The notes: generated from the letters alone by a model not told the origin. Positions 24,601 through 35,939 are shown, numbered from the stretch's first letter. The stretch is DNA of 64,000 nucleotides from Dermanyssus gallinae (GCA_003439945.1 QVRM01002783.1:1-64000); one strand, 5' to 3'. Translations and numbers: made by a program.

Positions 24601-24889
24601 GGGCCCAAGATTTACAAACTTCTTCAATGAACAATAGCGTATTCATCAACATGTTCCGTATGCCAGCCTGATTTTCGCGGAAGGATTCGGGCCCTTCCAG
24701 TTCTCCGTGAAATTATGAAGACCCATGATTTCAGCTGGGTTTTACGTTATCCAAAAAGAGACCATATAAGTAGTTTTTTGGGCGTTGATTTTCATCTGAC
24801 ATCCAAGACGTAGAAGGTGAAATGTGTCGAGGTGAAATGGGCCAATGCTCTTTGTAAGTGAAAACAGCTCCTATAGGAACTAACTGTGT

Positions 24890-25700
24890 ATCACGTCTGC
24901 CTTCATAGCAGAGTCTTTTATAGGCCTTTCTACAATCGAAGAAGTCCTGCCTGGCTTGCAGTGACGATGCAGTGGTCTTGCTCTCGGTTAGCGCAAAAGG
25001 CCGAGCACTTCACTGCGAGCGAGGGACTAGGCGCGTGAAAACGATGGACGGGATCTCTTTTGCCATAATCTTTTCCACTCCAGTGCACTTCTTATCGTTC
25101 TTTCCAGCAGGTCACAGATGGCCTCGATGTCAGGGCTTTAATTCAGAACCGCCTGCCGCTCTGTTCAAAAAAATGAATCGATCTTTCTCATGCAGACCAG
25201 CACGGCGGGTTGTGACTTCACAACTTCGTGAGGGGTTCTCTTCACACGAGTGAATCTCCACACGAGCTTGGCAAGGCTCTATAACAGCAGGCGATGCTGG
25301 TGCTTCTATTGTGACTTAAACACGTAGTTTCAACACGTCTTCGCACATCTTAGATCAATGTTTTACATGAAACAGCATCTTCCCTTTACCATCATTAGCT
25401 CCACAATCGATGCTAGCATTGAAATGACCGCCGACAACAATCCAGGGCTTACCCGTTCAGCAACCTCCGCGAAATCGAATGTGTGTGGGAAATAGAATAC
25501 GACGTTTATCGTCCTCAGCGGAGAGCACCACGCTGCACGCATATTTCCTGACGCATTGCATTAACAGTCAGAGTTTATGTTGGCAAAGAGATAATCCACA
25601 GGTATTCTCCGACCTCCTGCTGGTAGCCTTAATATCAGATTGATATGCATTTCGCCTCGCTAAAACTATCTCCGTAAGGAGTACAATGTCAACTACTCTA
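24890..25700 (-). pseudogene. decayed non-LTR retrotransposon endonuclease domain and linker
   Basis: On the minus strand VDIVLLTEI (25693-25667) matches the N-terminal DIVLLQE-type motif of APE-like endonucleases. About 80 codons later PWIVVGGHFNASIDCG (25447-25400) matches the conserved PW.V.GDFNA box, with His replacing the catalytic Asp of GDFN. Between them INVVFYFPHTFDFAEVAERV fits the usual VVFYFP..FAE.. segment, with stops and a 1-nt frame change just before PWIVV. Further downstream QARQDFFDCRKAYKRLCYEG (about 24965-24900) looks like the basic linker before RT. No RT follows in readable form, so the copy is 3'-truncated or decayed. The Asp-to-His change, the stops and the frameshifts mark it as dead. 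Which family it belongs to is not certain. Confidence 0.65.
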
Positions 25701-25719
25701 AATATACTATAACATCACA

Positions 25720-26180
25720 AGACCCATTGCCTCCAGATTTCCTCACAATTCCAGAAAACACTAAAGAGATTCATTTGCATCCACGGTTGATCTACGTTTT
25801 ATAGGGCTACAAAACAGTTTCTTCGGTTTTGTCCGTAAAGAATCATTATAAAATTCGATACATTTTTTTGTAGACCCAATAGAACCGATCACTCACTCAT
25901 AGGGACTTGGACCGTCAGACGCAGCAAAACTCCCCTTAACTATTCTCTCGTAGGTAACGTCACCGCGTATGCAACTTCCAATCCGCTTTCACAGTTCTGT
26001 CCCTGTCAGGGGGCATAACTAAGAAAGCGGTTACTTTGAATTTATTCCAACTTAATTGCTTTATTAGAGTAGATAACGTTTAGCTGCTGAATTTTAAGCG
26101 TAGCGTACGTACGATACGGTGTCAAATGGCAAAATGGCCATTTTAGCAGAGTTCATCAGAGGGGGGCGATTCTCGGCATA
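25720..26180. other. plain sequence
   Basis: Nothing recognised. Confidence 0.5.
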
Positions 26181-26184
26181 ATCG

Positions 26185-26285
26185 AACCCTCGTCCTTCCT
26201 ACTGGTGGCTGGCAGGCAGAACACTACTGCTGTATGCGGCGATATTAACGAGGCGCCTTAAGCTTCGTAGCCAAACAATGCGCCA
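26185..26285 (-). repeat. possible tRNA-like SINE head
   Basis: On the minus strand TGGCTACGAAG is followed about 80 bp later by GGGTTCGATTATGCC, resembling pol III A and B boxes. The spacing is a little long for a tRNA and no second copy was seen, so this is tentative. Confidence 0.35.
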
Positions 26286-26289
26286 TTGT

Positions 26290-26810
26290 CAAATTAGACC
26301 AACTAGTGGTGATAATCTTGAATCTGAATGTAACGATGAATTCACAACATTGGCAATGAGAACGGTGAAATAGTAACATTTCATCATACCCCGTACGAGT
26401 CTAATTAGTTAGCTGTCTGCGTGCGTCCCCTGGCTCGTAATGATAACTTTCCCTTGTTGTTCCCCTCATATCTACTGCCACTCCTTATATTAACGCTAGC
26501 TGTCGCTATATCATCATCAGTCTGTTCATCCATTCATTACATCCTACAGCCCGTCGTGTTCCCTACTACGTCTACGTACGTACATTGTGTGCGTGTCGCT
26601 TTTTCTCTATCTGTTCTCTCTGTCTCTGTCGCAAAGAAGTCATCTCTTGGCCACCAATCCCTTATGCAGCACGCGATTTGCGGCGCGATCTGTTTTGTCA
26701 ACCAGCCGGCGACCAGTTTCAGTCGTCTGTAGTCCATCATATAACACATATCGAGATATGCATTCTTCCAGCATGCGTTCCATGCGCACACTTCCTCACA
26801 AACGTAGGCA

Positions 26811-26842
<32 letters not shown>

Positions 26843-27025
26843 CGTATCTCGAACAAATACGGCATACGTGTGCAACACACAAGCTTAGATGATGACGCCA
26901 AAGACGCAGCAGCATTTGAAAGCGATTAGTGCACACTCGTTTCTACAGGCGTCCCGCGTCGATTCGCGCCATCGAAGCGATTGAAGCGATTATCTATAGG
27001 CGAAGAGAGTCAGTCTGTTTCGCCC
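26290..27025. other. plain sequence with a short (TA)n
   Basis: TA run at 26814-26843. No gene recognised among open frames of up to 114 codons. Confidence 0.5.
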
Positions 27026-27027
27026 GA

Positions 27028-27122
27028 CAACAACAGCAGCAGCAACAAGAACAACAACAACAGCAACAACAACAGCAACAGCAGCATCAGCAACAACAAC
27101 AACTACAACAGAAAACAACGAA
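27028..27122 (+). repeat. CAG/CAA tract
   Basis: A mixed CAG/CAA run that codes poly-Gln in one + frame. That frame ends within 40 codons of non-repeat sequence, so it is not taken as a gene. Confidence 0.85.
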
Positions 27123-27389
27123 ATAACAGAACGCACGCTAAGAAGTGACGCGTTTTAAAACATATCTTTGTTTTTCTTCAATGAACGCGCATCGACGCGG
27201 AGGATGAATGACTCAACCACTGACTGAATGACTGAATGAATGGATGGATGGTCGGTCGATTGGCGATTGCCGTTTGCCGACGGGTTCGGCTCGAGTCAAT
27301 TTTACCCTTTTGAGTGATCGTCCGGATTCGGGGACGCTCCCAGCGTCAGTTGGCCACAAGTCGAGGTGGTGTTTTTGATGCTGTGCGTT

Positions 27390-27960
27390 TTTTTTTTGTT
27401 GGATCTTTTTTGCCGTGACGTTCGTGCCGCTGTTGTCGCTGCTGCTGCGGCTGCATGTGCCGTTGCATCGTTTTCCGCGCGAGAGCGAGCACCCCCTTTT
27501 GCTTCTCCCAACGATTTCAATCGCGTTTTTACTTCTATTCCTCTCTGTTCACCCCACCCCCGCCCTCCCGCCTATCTATCTATCTATCTATAAATTTCTC
27601 ACCCTCCTCAATCCCCCCCTCTCTCTCTCTTTCTCTCTTCTCGGTCTTTTGCCCATATTTCTACAATCCTCATCTTTGCTCAAGTTTTGTTTTTAACTTG
27701 CCGTTTTTTTTGGCAATTGCATTTTTGCATGCACCTTTATTCTTGTCGGTGTCTCTTTACCGCGATCTTACTGATTCATTCAATTGTTTTGTTTGCCTTT
27801 TCTTGTTGCTGTTGTTATTGTGCTGCAGTTTTTTTTTGTGTGAGTTGTTTGCTCTCGTTTTGCTCGTTTTTTGCATTTTGCTTCATTTTTTCGTGGTCTC
27901 AACGCCTTGCGTCTTGCTCGATTTAGTTCTATTTACGCCTCGTTCCCTCCGGTTATGTTA
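27390..27960 (+). other. pyrimidine-rich segment
   Basis: T/C-rich stretch with (CTAT)n at about 27570-27590 and CTCTCT runs at 27618-27645. The composition keeps a 211-codon + frame open (27455-28090). Its hydrophobic, Phe/Leu/Ser-rich translation is what T/C-rich DNA gives by default. Confidence 0.6.
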
Positions 27961-28089
27961 TCCAAATGTTATCAATGATGACAACGCTGCCGCCGCCGCC
28001 GATAGCGACAACAATATTGTCCGGCCTGACAATACTGACCATGTTGAAGATGATAGTGATGTGATGATGCTTATATTTCCTCAGGAGTA

Positions 28090-28222
28090 GACCGACAGCA
28101 ACAGTAACAAGAGAGAGCAACAACAACAACAACAAACGCAAGGAAAGCAGCGGCGGCAGCAGCAGCAGCAACAACAACAACAACAAACACAACAAAACAG
28201 CAACAACAAAACAATAGCAACG
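28090..28222 (+). repeat. CAA/CAG tract
   Basis: CAACAACAAC units with GCGGCAGCAGC interruptions leading into the 39-bp minisatellite. Confidence 0.85.
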
Positions 28223-28412
28223 ACAACATTAGCAACAGCAGCAACAACAACATTAGCAACAGCAGCAACAACAACAATAGCACAGACAACATTAGCAACA
28301 GCAGCAACAACAACAATAGCACAGACAACATTAGCAACAGCAGCAACAACAACAATAGCACAGACAACATTAGCAACAGCAGCAACAACAACAATAGCAC
28401 AGACAACATTAG
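28223..28412 (+). repeat. 39-bp minisatellite in a CAA background
   Basis: The unit begins ACAACATTAGCAACAGCAGC and ends AACAATAGCACAG. About four tandem copies are nearly identical, with a shorter variant at the start. The period is divisible by three, so minus-strand frames stay open with a 13-residue repeat (ANVVCAIVVVAAV). Confidence 0.9.
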
Positions 28413-28520
28413 CAGCAGCAGCAGCAACAACAACAACAATAACAACAACAACAACAACAACAACAAAAACAACAAAAACAACAACAACAACACAACAATA
28501 ACAACAATAACAACGACAGC
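28413..28520 (+). repeat. CAA tract
   Basis: CAACAACAA with AAAACAAC and AATAAC variants. Confidence 0.85.
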
Positions 28521-28649
28521 AGCTGCTGTTGCCACCCGCTGAGAAGCCATGCAACGCCATTAGCGTGAGCGGCGACAACGACAACCTGCACGTAACAACG
28601 TACACAGGTATGTAGTACTCTACATATAGATTGATTTGTACGCACGTCG

Positions 28650-28800
28650 TCGCTGTTGCCGCTGCTGCATATGTTGTTGTTGTTGCTGTTGCTTATGTTG
28701 TTGTTGCGTGGTTGCAGGGCTGGCTAGAATGGCCAGTAGCAAGCGGTCATACATAGCAGGAGGCAGCAGCAGCAGCAATAGCAACAGCAGCAGCAGCAGA
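28650..28800 (+). repeat. CTG/TTG tract then CAG/CAA tract
   Basis: CTG/TTG units at 28650-28710 are followed within 50 bp by CAG/AGC units at 28760-28799. The two are in opposite orientation. Confidence 0.8.
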
Positions 28801-29297
28801 TATGCTAGGCCTGGCGGTGAATGACGCTCCTCGTTCATTTGCTTCGATTGTTGATCGATCGTTGATCGACGGCCGACCGATCAACCAACCAACCGACCGA
28901 CCGACCATCCACCACCGACCAATGGCTGCTGTTGGCACGTCGCAGGTTGCATGGCTGGCTGGCTGGCTGTCTACGTGCCTGCTCGATTAGCTGATTCATT
29001 GGTCATTCACACAGCTTGATCCATTTCACACATGATGCCTGCGCTGCGCTTGAGTTGTCCGGCCTTCTCACTCGAGCTCATTCATTGTCGACTTCGTCGT
29101 CAACGACGCTGAACGACTTGTTTGCGTCTCCGGAGGCCCAGGAGGAGAAGGAGCAGGAGGAGGAGGCGAAGGAGGAAGAGAGTCCCCATTGCTGGGCGCT
29201 TGTCACCCGTACAGCCATTTTGCACACGACGATCATCACGACGTTACGCCGGACGTGGCCAAGCCAATCATCACCCTCGTACGCACGATAGAGAGGC

Positions 29298-29341
29298 AGT
29301 ACGATAATCGTAGGAGTAGTAGTAGGAGTAATAGTAGTAGG
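29298..29341 (+). repeat. (TAG/GAG)n tract
   Basis: GTAGGAGTAGTAG-type run immediately upstream of the first SINE copy of the cluster. Confidence 0.8.
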
Positions 29342-29510
29342 AGTAGTGGCGTGGTGGATTAAGTCTGCGTCTCGCAACCGGAGGAGACGCATAGGTGCGC
29401 GGGTTCGAACCCTACCGTTGCACATTTGTATTTATGGGGGTCCGTCTATGAAGTAATGTGAAAAACAGTTCCGTGGACGTTAAATCTTGGCTGAGGGTCA
29501 GCCCGAAAAC
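29342..29510 (+). repeat. tRNA-derived SINE, family A, copy 2
   Basis: TGGCGTGGTGG (A-box-like, 29347) and GGGTTCGAACCC (B box, about 29400) are spaced as in a tRNA. The family body follows: GGGGTCCGTCTATGAAGTAA, then CAGTTCCGTGGACGTTAAA and GGTCAGCCCGA. It is the first of four head-to-tail units. Confidence 0.85.
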
Positions 29511-29523
29511 TTTACTAGTAGTA

Positions 29524-29711
29524 TCGAGCCCGATGGCGTTGCGGGTGCATTCGTCTGCGCCTCGCGACCGGAGACGAGACACGGACGGAGGTGCGCGAGT
29601 TCGAGCCCCACCGTTGCACCGATTTGTATTTATGGGGTTCGTCCGTCTATGAAGCAATGTGAAAAACAGTTCCGTGGACGTTAAACTTTGGCTGGGGGTT
29701 AGCCCGATTTT
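29524..29711 (+). repeat. tRNA-derived SINE, family A, copy 3
   Basis: Begins TCGAGCCCGATGGCG, has B box GAGTTCGAGCCCC near 29600 and the same body ending GGTTAGCCCGA. It is followed by T6 and a GTAGTAGTAG run. Confidence 0.85.
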
Positions 29712-29740
29712 TTGTAGTAGTAGAAGTAGTAGTGGAAATG

Positions 29741-29922
29741 TCGAGCCCGGTGGCGTGGTGGCGGCTTAAGTCTGCGCCTCGCAACCGGAGGAGACACATA
29801 GCAGGTGTGCGGGTTCGAGCGCCACCGTTGCACCGATTTGTACCTTTGGGGGTCCGTCTATGAAGCAATGCGAAAAGCAGTCCCATGAACACGTTAAACC
29901 TTGGCTGGGGGTCAGCCCGAAT
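29741..29922 (+). repeat. tRNA-derived SINE, family A, copy 4
   Basis: Best-preserved copy: GAGCCCGGTGGCGTGGTGG, B box GGGTTCGAGCGCC, body GGGGGTCCGTCTATGAAGCA, tail GGTCAGCCCGAATTTTTG and then (TAG)n. Confidence 0.85.
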
Positions 29923-29944
29923 TTTTGTAGTAGTAGTAGTAGTA

Positions 29945-30118
29945 GTAGAAATGTGCGCCTTGCCTTGCAACCGGGCGGGGGGAGGGGCATATGGAGGCGG
30001 TGCACATGGGGTTCGATCCGCATCGTTACACGTTTGTATTTATTGGAATCCGTCTTATGAAGCAGTGAGAGAGCCGTTCCGTGAACGACGTTACATGTTC
30101 GCTGAAAGTCAACCCGAC
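29945..30118 (+). repeat. tRNA-derived SINE, family A, copy 5 (diverged)
   Basis: Head altered by a G-rich insertion, but GGGGTTCGATCCGCATCGTT and a body with TCCGTCTTATGAAGCAGTGA and GTTCCGTGAACGACGTTACA are clear. Ends AAAGTCAACCCGA without a TAG tail. Confidence 0.75.
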
Positions 30119-30119
30119 A

Positions 30120-31050
30120 AAGAAACGAAAAGTGGCTCATGCCACTTACACGCCATCTGTCTCTGCGCAGCGCTGGAACAAGCACAAGTATATCGGATCG
30201 CCGATGACGGCTGCTTTAGCGTTCTCGAAAACGGCGGTGACGGCTCTAGTTGACGCCATGACGCTCGACGACGACCGCAAATGGGACCACTAGAGAGCGA
30301 ATCTGACCAAGAACAGCGTCCTGAGACGAAAGAACTGGAGCTGGAGACGACGGAGCGGGAGCATCGAACGCCGTGGGCACAACGTTTGCAACAATGGCCG
30401 AACTTGCATTTCCCCGATACACAGACGCATTATTGTCGTTTCTAAACGTTTTGGTTGCCGAGCTTTAAATGAGCACAACAGGAGAACCACACCGCATACC
30501 TATGCAGAATAGATGAGAGGAGAAGAAAAAAGGGTCGAAATCGGGGCTTGAGTTTGTTGCTTTCCTTGAGAAAGGAAAAAGTTATCCATGCCACAACGGG
30601 GCCGGACAACCTCCGTTCGAAGCAGAGAACACACGGCGAGCACGGAAAAACTTTCATCACTTTGTATCGTGTGATACGTTGCGTCAAGGGAGCGCAAGCG
30701 GTTCCCTTGACGAATCATTGTAACAGATATTTTAATGTATGTTTGTAGATAGGAATATATTTTTATGATTCCATTTAGAAAGCTATTATTTTGCTAATGA
30801 CTGTGGCCTGATTTAGGCAAGTTTGCCCGAAAAATTCCAAAAGAAGAAATTGCCGCGGTCGGTAAGCAACAACGGCGAGGGCAACGACGACTGAATGAAT
30901 CCGACGACAATGGAAACGACTAGTTCAAGCTTTAAATCAACTCTTGTTTCGTCGCGGGGCGAGGTAGGCGAAAAAGGCGTCTGGCTTGGACCGGCATTGG
31001 TTGTAGAGGTGGGGAGATTGTGGACATGACGGTTTGGCCATTGTGGGTAA
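30120..31050. other. plain sequence with one hairpin
   Basis: CGTCAAGGGA (30682-30691) pairs exactly with 30703-30712 across 11 nt. No gene recognised. Confidence 0.5.
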
Positions 31051-31055
31051 GAAGA

Positions 31056-31198
31056 AGGATGATGATGGTGGTGATGGTGGTGATGATGATGATGATGGTG
31101 GTGGTGATGATGATGATGATGATGATGATGGTGATGATGGTGGTGATGGTAATGATGATGATGATGATGACGACAACGATGATGGTGGCGATGACGCT
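31056..31198 (+). repeat. GAT/GGT trinucleotide tract
   Basis: GATGATGATGGTGGTGATG pattern, about 140 bp. It accounts for the His-, Ser-, Asp- and Met-rich frames on both strands. Confidence 0.95.
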
Positions 31199-31439
31199 GA
31201 TGGTGTGGCAACATTCCGTTTTGCCTGAGCCCCTGCGACCGCTGTGTTGCTGACGCGTCGTTAATTGCCGCGGTTTGACGCGCGGATTAGCCAACGGATT
31301 AGCGAACGCGCGTTTGTGTTATTTGGCGCGCGCGGCAAGAGTAACTTGAGAGAGTTTTAAACATTTTGACATAAAACGACAAAGTGGAATAAGTACGGTG
31401 ATTTTTTCGTTAGTTTTATTAGAGTACTATATATAGACC

Positions 31440-31656
31440 GAACATAATGGCTTAGTGGCAAAGCCTTTGCCCTGCATTCGGGAGGACGGGGGCCGAGATC
31501 CCGACCACCGGCCACTCTTAAATTGCATGGTCTCCAATTTAGACAAGGTAAATGTTGGAGTGGATTAAAGATTAGCCGCGACATGAGAAAACCGTACACG
31601 GGCAATTGCCTTACAAAAAATCTAAAAAAAAAATATATATATATATATATGTATAG
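31440..31656 (+). repeat. SINE-like unit with tRNA-like head and A/TA tail
   Basis: ATGGCTTAGTGGCAAAGCC looks like a D-arm/A-box. CCCTGCATTCGGG sits where an anticodon arm would be, and GGCCGAGATCCCG is a decayed B box. About 100 bp of body then leads to AAAAAATCTAAAAAAAAA and a TA run. Head, body and A-rich tail are the classic order of a SINE. A second A-rich/TA segment follows to 31718. Confidence 0.6.
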
Positions 31657-31678
31657 TGGCAATCTTAAAAAAAAAAGA

Positions 31679-31687
<9 letters not shown>

Positions 31688-31718
<31 letters not shown>
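31688..31718. repeat. (TA)n after poly(A)
   Basis: AAAAAAGAAAAAAAAA passes into a 30-bp TA run. Confidence 0.9.
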
Positions 31719-31720
<2 letters not shown>

Positions 31721-31844
31721 GTGGTCTAGTGCGCTGGTCATGGTTGTCGTCTACCGGGGTGTCGACGGTTCGATTCCTGTTGTGGGTTGAATTGTCTTTG
31801 AGCGATGCTCATTGAAAATAGATGATAAATCATATCGTTGGAAG

Positions 31845-31898
<54 letters not shown>

Positions 31899-31902
31899 AT
31901 AT
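31716..31902 (+). repeat. second SINE-like unit with tRNA-like head and (TA)n tail
   Basis: GTGGTCTAGTGCGCTGG (A-box-like) and GACGGTTCGATTCC (perfect B box near 31766) are followed by about 60 bp of body and then about 55 bp of TA. T-stem pairing is imperfect, so this is a SINE or pseudo-tRNA and not a tRNA gene. The body does not match the preceding unit. Confidence 0.6.
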
Positions 31903-32099
31903 GCCGCTATGAATGAAGGACGATGCCAGGAAGCCGCCTGCCCCGGGACTTTTCGGCATTGTCTTTACAAGATACACCAGTCTTGGTAACTTTAATTTCG
32001 TGCATGGCTTGAGCGTCATCTTTTTATTATCTCCCGCAGAATATTTTCCTTTAGCGTCGATGGTGGCAAACACTTTGCGCTTCTAATATCGCCGCGAAA

Positions 32100-32490
32100 A
32101 AATCAAGCACCGTCAGGTTGCACGTATGAGGTGGCAAAAAAACGTCTGGTTTCTGGAGGATGACGCGACTACCAAACTTTTTTTCAGCTAAACACAATTT
32201 TATAGTACAGCCCAATTAACTCCGCTCTGAGAGACATCCATAATGGAATGGTATAAAACGACGATGTTAACAAACTTCGGTATGACGGGGCTAAAGAAAC
32301 AACTCCTCAAGTGACTCTTGTATATATATATATATCATATTATTCGTTTGACAGGTACTCCTACACATGCCACTATTTTAAATCAGGGGTGGTTAGAGCG
32401 GGCCCGGGGGTGTCGACAACAGTATTTGTGGACCCCAGTATACCCCAGACAATGACCATGATAGACACACTAGTCCCCTAGACCACGCTG
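32100..32490. other. plain sequence
   Basis: Nothing recognised apart from a short TA run near 32323. Confidence 0.5.
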
Positions 32491-32492
32491 TC

Positions 32493-32542
<50 letters not shown>
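32491..32542. repeat. (TA)n microsatellite
   Basis: TA run of about 50 bp with a TACATA near its start. A (C)14 run lies at 32757-32770. Confidence 0.95.
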
Positions 32543-32544
<2 letters not shown>

Positions 32545-33000
32545 GCATAGGTTTGATTGGACGCTATCTAGCAACAGCAATTTTAACGTGGGCAAATCTG
32601 TAGCGCGGATGGTAAGTAACATTTGATCAATTCGTGAATTCGTTTGTTGGGCTGCCTTCAGGACAGCAACGTTAGTAACACCAATTCTGACTTTTAAACT
32701 CTCCGTAACAATAAGGTGACGTCGCACTTGTTTCTAACACTCGCTCCAGTATCTCTCCCCCCCCCCCCCCTGTATGCTTGCTCTCTCTGTATTTCAATAT
32801 ACACATGTATGTTTATTTGTCCGCTAAATGACCACGTCTTCATATAACAGCCGCTTATCTATATGTCTATACAACACAACATTGATGCTACCACTACCGT
32901 CATCCGTGTTTCTGCTTTCAGGTAAAGGTACTTTTGATAAACATAAAGTAATTACTTTAAATAAGGGCCCAGTGTTGCTGGTGGTTAGATATAATAGAGC

Positions 33001-33004
<4 letters not shown>

Positions 33005-33043
<39 letters not shown>
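33005..33043. repeat. (TA)n microsatellite
   Basis: Pure TA run of about 37 bp. Confidence 0.95.
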
Positions 33044-33048
<5 letters not shown>

Positions 33049-33452
33049 TAGAACACAAATAGCAAATAAAAAGCGAAACGAAGAAGAATAATGCTTACCG
33101 ATTGCGAATTGTTTATCTATCGGTCCGTGTGTGTATACGCTTCTACATGCATAGGTTTGTGCAAGTTTTGTTTTTCTCGATTTTCGGTTTCTCACTGGTC
33201 GTCGATAGAACCATAATTGGAGTGTCACGATTCAGTGCAATCGAGTTTAGTCTCCCGACATTTCTCTCTGTGTTTCTCTCTGACTACCCTTTTTCTCACG
33301 TGAATGTTCCTTCTGTTTGTAGAACCACAGAACATGGAGGAGGAGAGAGAGGGAAAGACAAAAAGAAGAGAAGAGCGGAGCGGAACAACCCGTCGAAGGG
33401 TCCCATTAGACTTTAATATACGAGCAGGTAACTGGCAGCGCCTTGGTCGATA

Positions 33453-34050
33453 CGGTTGTTGTTTTTGTTGTTGTTGTTGTTGTCGTTGTTGTTCTTCTTG
33501 TTGCCGTTATTGCTGTTGTTGTTGTTGTCGTCGTTTGCCGGGCAAAGACTAATGCTGTGAGAAGTTTTATGCCACCTACTGAAGAGCACCCAATGCTGTC
33601 CATACGTGCTGTTGTTGGTGTTGATGTGATTGTTGCTATTGTTGTTGTTGCCGCTGCTGCTGTTGTTCCCACTGTTTGTATTGCTGCCGTAGTTGTTCTG
33701 TGCGTGTTGTTGTGGTTGTTGTTGTTGTTGTTGTGATTATCGGTATTGGTTATACGATTGCTGTTTGCCAGCTATATCTGCTGTCGTCTATCTGTCTGCC
33801 TGTCGGCCTGTGTCTGTTGTTGTTGTTTTTGTTGTTGTTGTTTTTGTTGGTGTTGTTGTTGTTTTTGTTGTTGTTGTGAATGTTGTTGTTGTTGTTGTCG
33901 TCGGCACGTCCGGTTCGGAAGTCTGTGGCAAACGGGTACGGTCAAGCTATTTAGAAATATTTACAGCGGTAGAACGGACAAGCCTACGAAGAACTATTGT
34001 AGTTTCAGTTGTTGTTGTCGTCGTCGTCGTTGCTGCTGCTGTTGGAGCCG
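33453..34050 (+). repeat. TTG/CTG imperfect tract series
   Basis: TTG-type runs at 33455-33540, 33608-33665, 33700-33735, 33815-33905 and 34005-34045 are separated by short non-repeat segments. The 167-codon + frame across it is Val/Cys-rich repeat translation. Confidence 0.85.
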
Positions 34051-34059
34051 TTGATGGCC

Positions 34060-35849
34060 TGTCAGCAAGGCAACGAGGAGCAAACCGAACGTCGACGGGA
34101 AATTCTTCAGCGGATGCTGATCACGAAATGCGAATGAATATAGAGTTAATTAGATTTAATGTCATCTGTGTACGCTTGTATGTATATCCTGTTTAGGTCT
34201 CTCATGTATGTGTACACTGTGTCAGCTCTCGTCGGTCGTCTCAGGTTCTTCACTTCGTAGCCGAATCAGTAAAACAAGCTTTACATTACGATACATTATC
34301 AATCTGCGTCTAATCGAATGCCGATGACTATTGAAAATGCGGCGAAAATGGGGTCGAAACCTAGACTTAGCGGCTTTGCAAACTAGAAACTTTACCCTTG
34401 AATAAAGGTGATTATTACTTGACTTAAAACTCTATACAAATGGAAAGCTCTTCACGGCGGCCACTAGATAGCAATTAGCCTTAGAGTTGTATATGAGTCA
34501 AGCATCACAATGCAGACGACACTCACTCGCACTTACAGTCGGAACTCTTGCGCGGGCTCCCTCTAAATTGGACTAACTTGAGAACATTGTGTATGTCTAC
34601 ATACGTGCTTCTACGTGTTCCGGTACAATGATGCACCGGAACGTAGGGTTAGACGTAGGGCCTAATTCGTCTAGACACTTTTACACATTACACTACGTAC
34701 CTGTGCCGTTGTTGTGTTTTACTTTCCACAACGAAACAAATATGACTAAACAAGATTTTACGTTAGAATGGATCCGAAAAAAAACGCATTTGCTCACGGC
34801 TCCAGCGTGCAAGTAACGGAAATGAGACGGAAAGACGTGAATGACGTGACACAGACGTGACCAAAGGAAGAAAAGAATCACAACATAACAGGGACGACCC
34901 GCCTTAAAAAACGGTCACAATTACGAGACTACCTCATTTTCCGATACACAGTGGTAACTAGACGCGGCTCTAGGCGATGACTTTTGCTAGTTTGGCATTA
35001 CGTTCCGCTGTCGTCATCATTGGCCCCCTTAATTCTGCCTAAGAGCTTTAGCCGGCACGCGACGATACCTCTATCACTGTTGCTGTGTTTGCTTCTTTTT
35101 GTCTGTATACGATTCAAGGCTCAAAAAGAAAGAAACTCTCGTTTTGTGTAGATCTTCGCATATCTCCTCTTTAATTTGTAACTAGCAATAGATTCTATAG
35201 ACTACACGAGAATCTGTACAATCCGGACAAGCAGTTCACATCCGAGTAACAAGCAAATATATTCGGTGCATACATTTACACGTTTTTTTAACGTACACCG
35301 TCGGCACATTGTTAAGTCCAAGATCACGAACTTTTCAACTCTTCACTCTCTCAAGCAATTCTTCTGCTCTTATTTACGTAGAAGGCATCCAAAAACGGGG
35401 GATATCCAAGTCCGTCGCAAAATTGACAGTACCACGTATACACGAACGTTTTGGGACACTGCTTGGTCATTATAAGCACTTTGTAACGTTTCCACCACTT
35501 TAGGCATATAAGATTTCATTTTTAGCACAGAACTTAGGCGCAGATTCGTTGCTCCTCCATTTTCGACTTCTTACAAATCGCCGAATCTCGTTCTCTTCGA
35601 TTCTTCGAATCCTCAACCCTCAAACTCAAACAATAAACGCCGCCACCAATTGGTGCGAAATTTGGCCTGCGTGTAACTGATGAATGGCGCTTCTAAGCAG
35701 AACAAACCAGAATACCTCAGTAGATTCAATTATATTTTTAAAATATAATGTACTAGCATTTGCGGATCCACTCTCAGCCATAGCCATGTCGTCGTCTGCT
35801 GGGATGCAGGTGTCCAGCTTCTTTGTAGCACACAACATTAACAAGCCAA

Positions 35850-35850
<1 letters not shown>
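34060..35850. other. plain sequence, no gene seen
   Basis: One 8-bp hairpin (GTTCCGGT at 34617 with ACCGGAAC at 34635). No coding or RNA feature recognised over 1.8 kb. Confidence 0.5.

Positions 35851-35854
<4 letters not shown>

Positions 35855-35936
<82 letters not shown>
35855..35936. repeat. (TA)n microsatellite
   Basis: Pure TA run of about 81 bp after a short CACACA. Confidence 0.95.

Positions 35937-35939
<3 letters not shown>

Noticed and set aside
27455..28090. 211-codon hydrophobic + strand frame
   Set aside because: Composition follows from a pyrimidine-rich stretch, and it lacks ordered membrane segments.
29342..30118. CRISPR-like spaced repeats
   Set aside because: The repeated units are about 180 bp with tRNA boxes, and the genome is eukaryotic.
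31716..31790. functional tRNA gene
   Set aside because: Perfect B box, but the T-stem does not pair properly and a body plus TA tail follows, so it is SINE-like.
33453..34196. Val/Cys-rich 167-codon frame
   Set aside because: Translation of TTG/CTG tracts.
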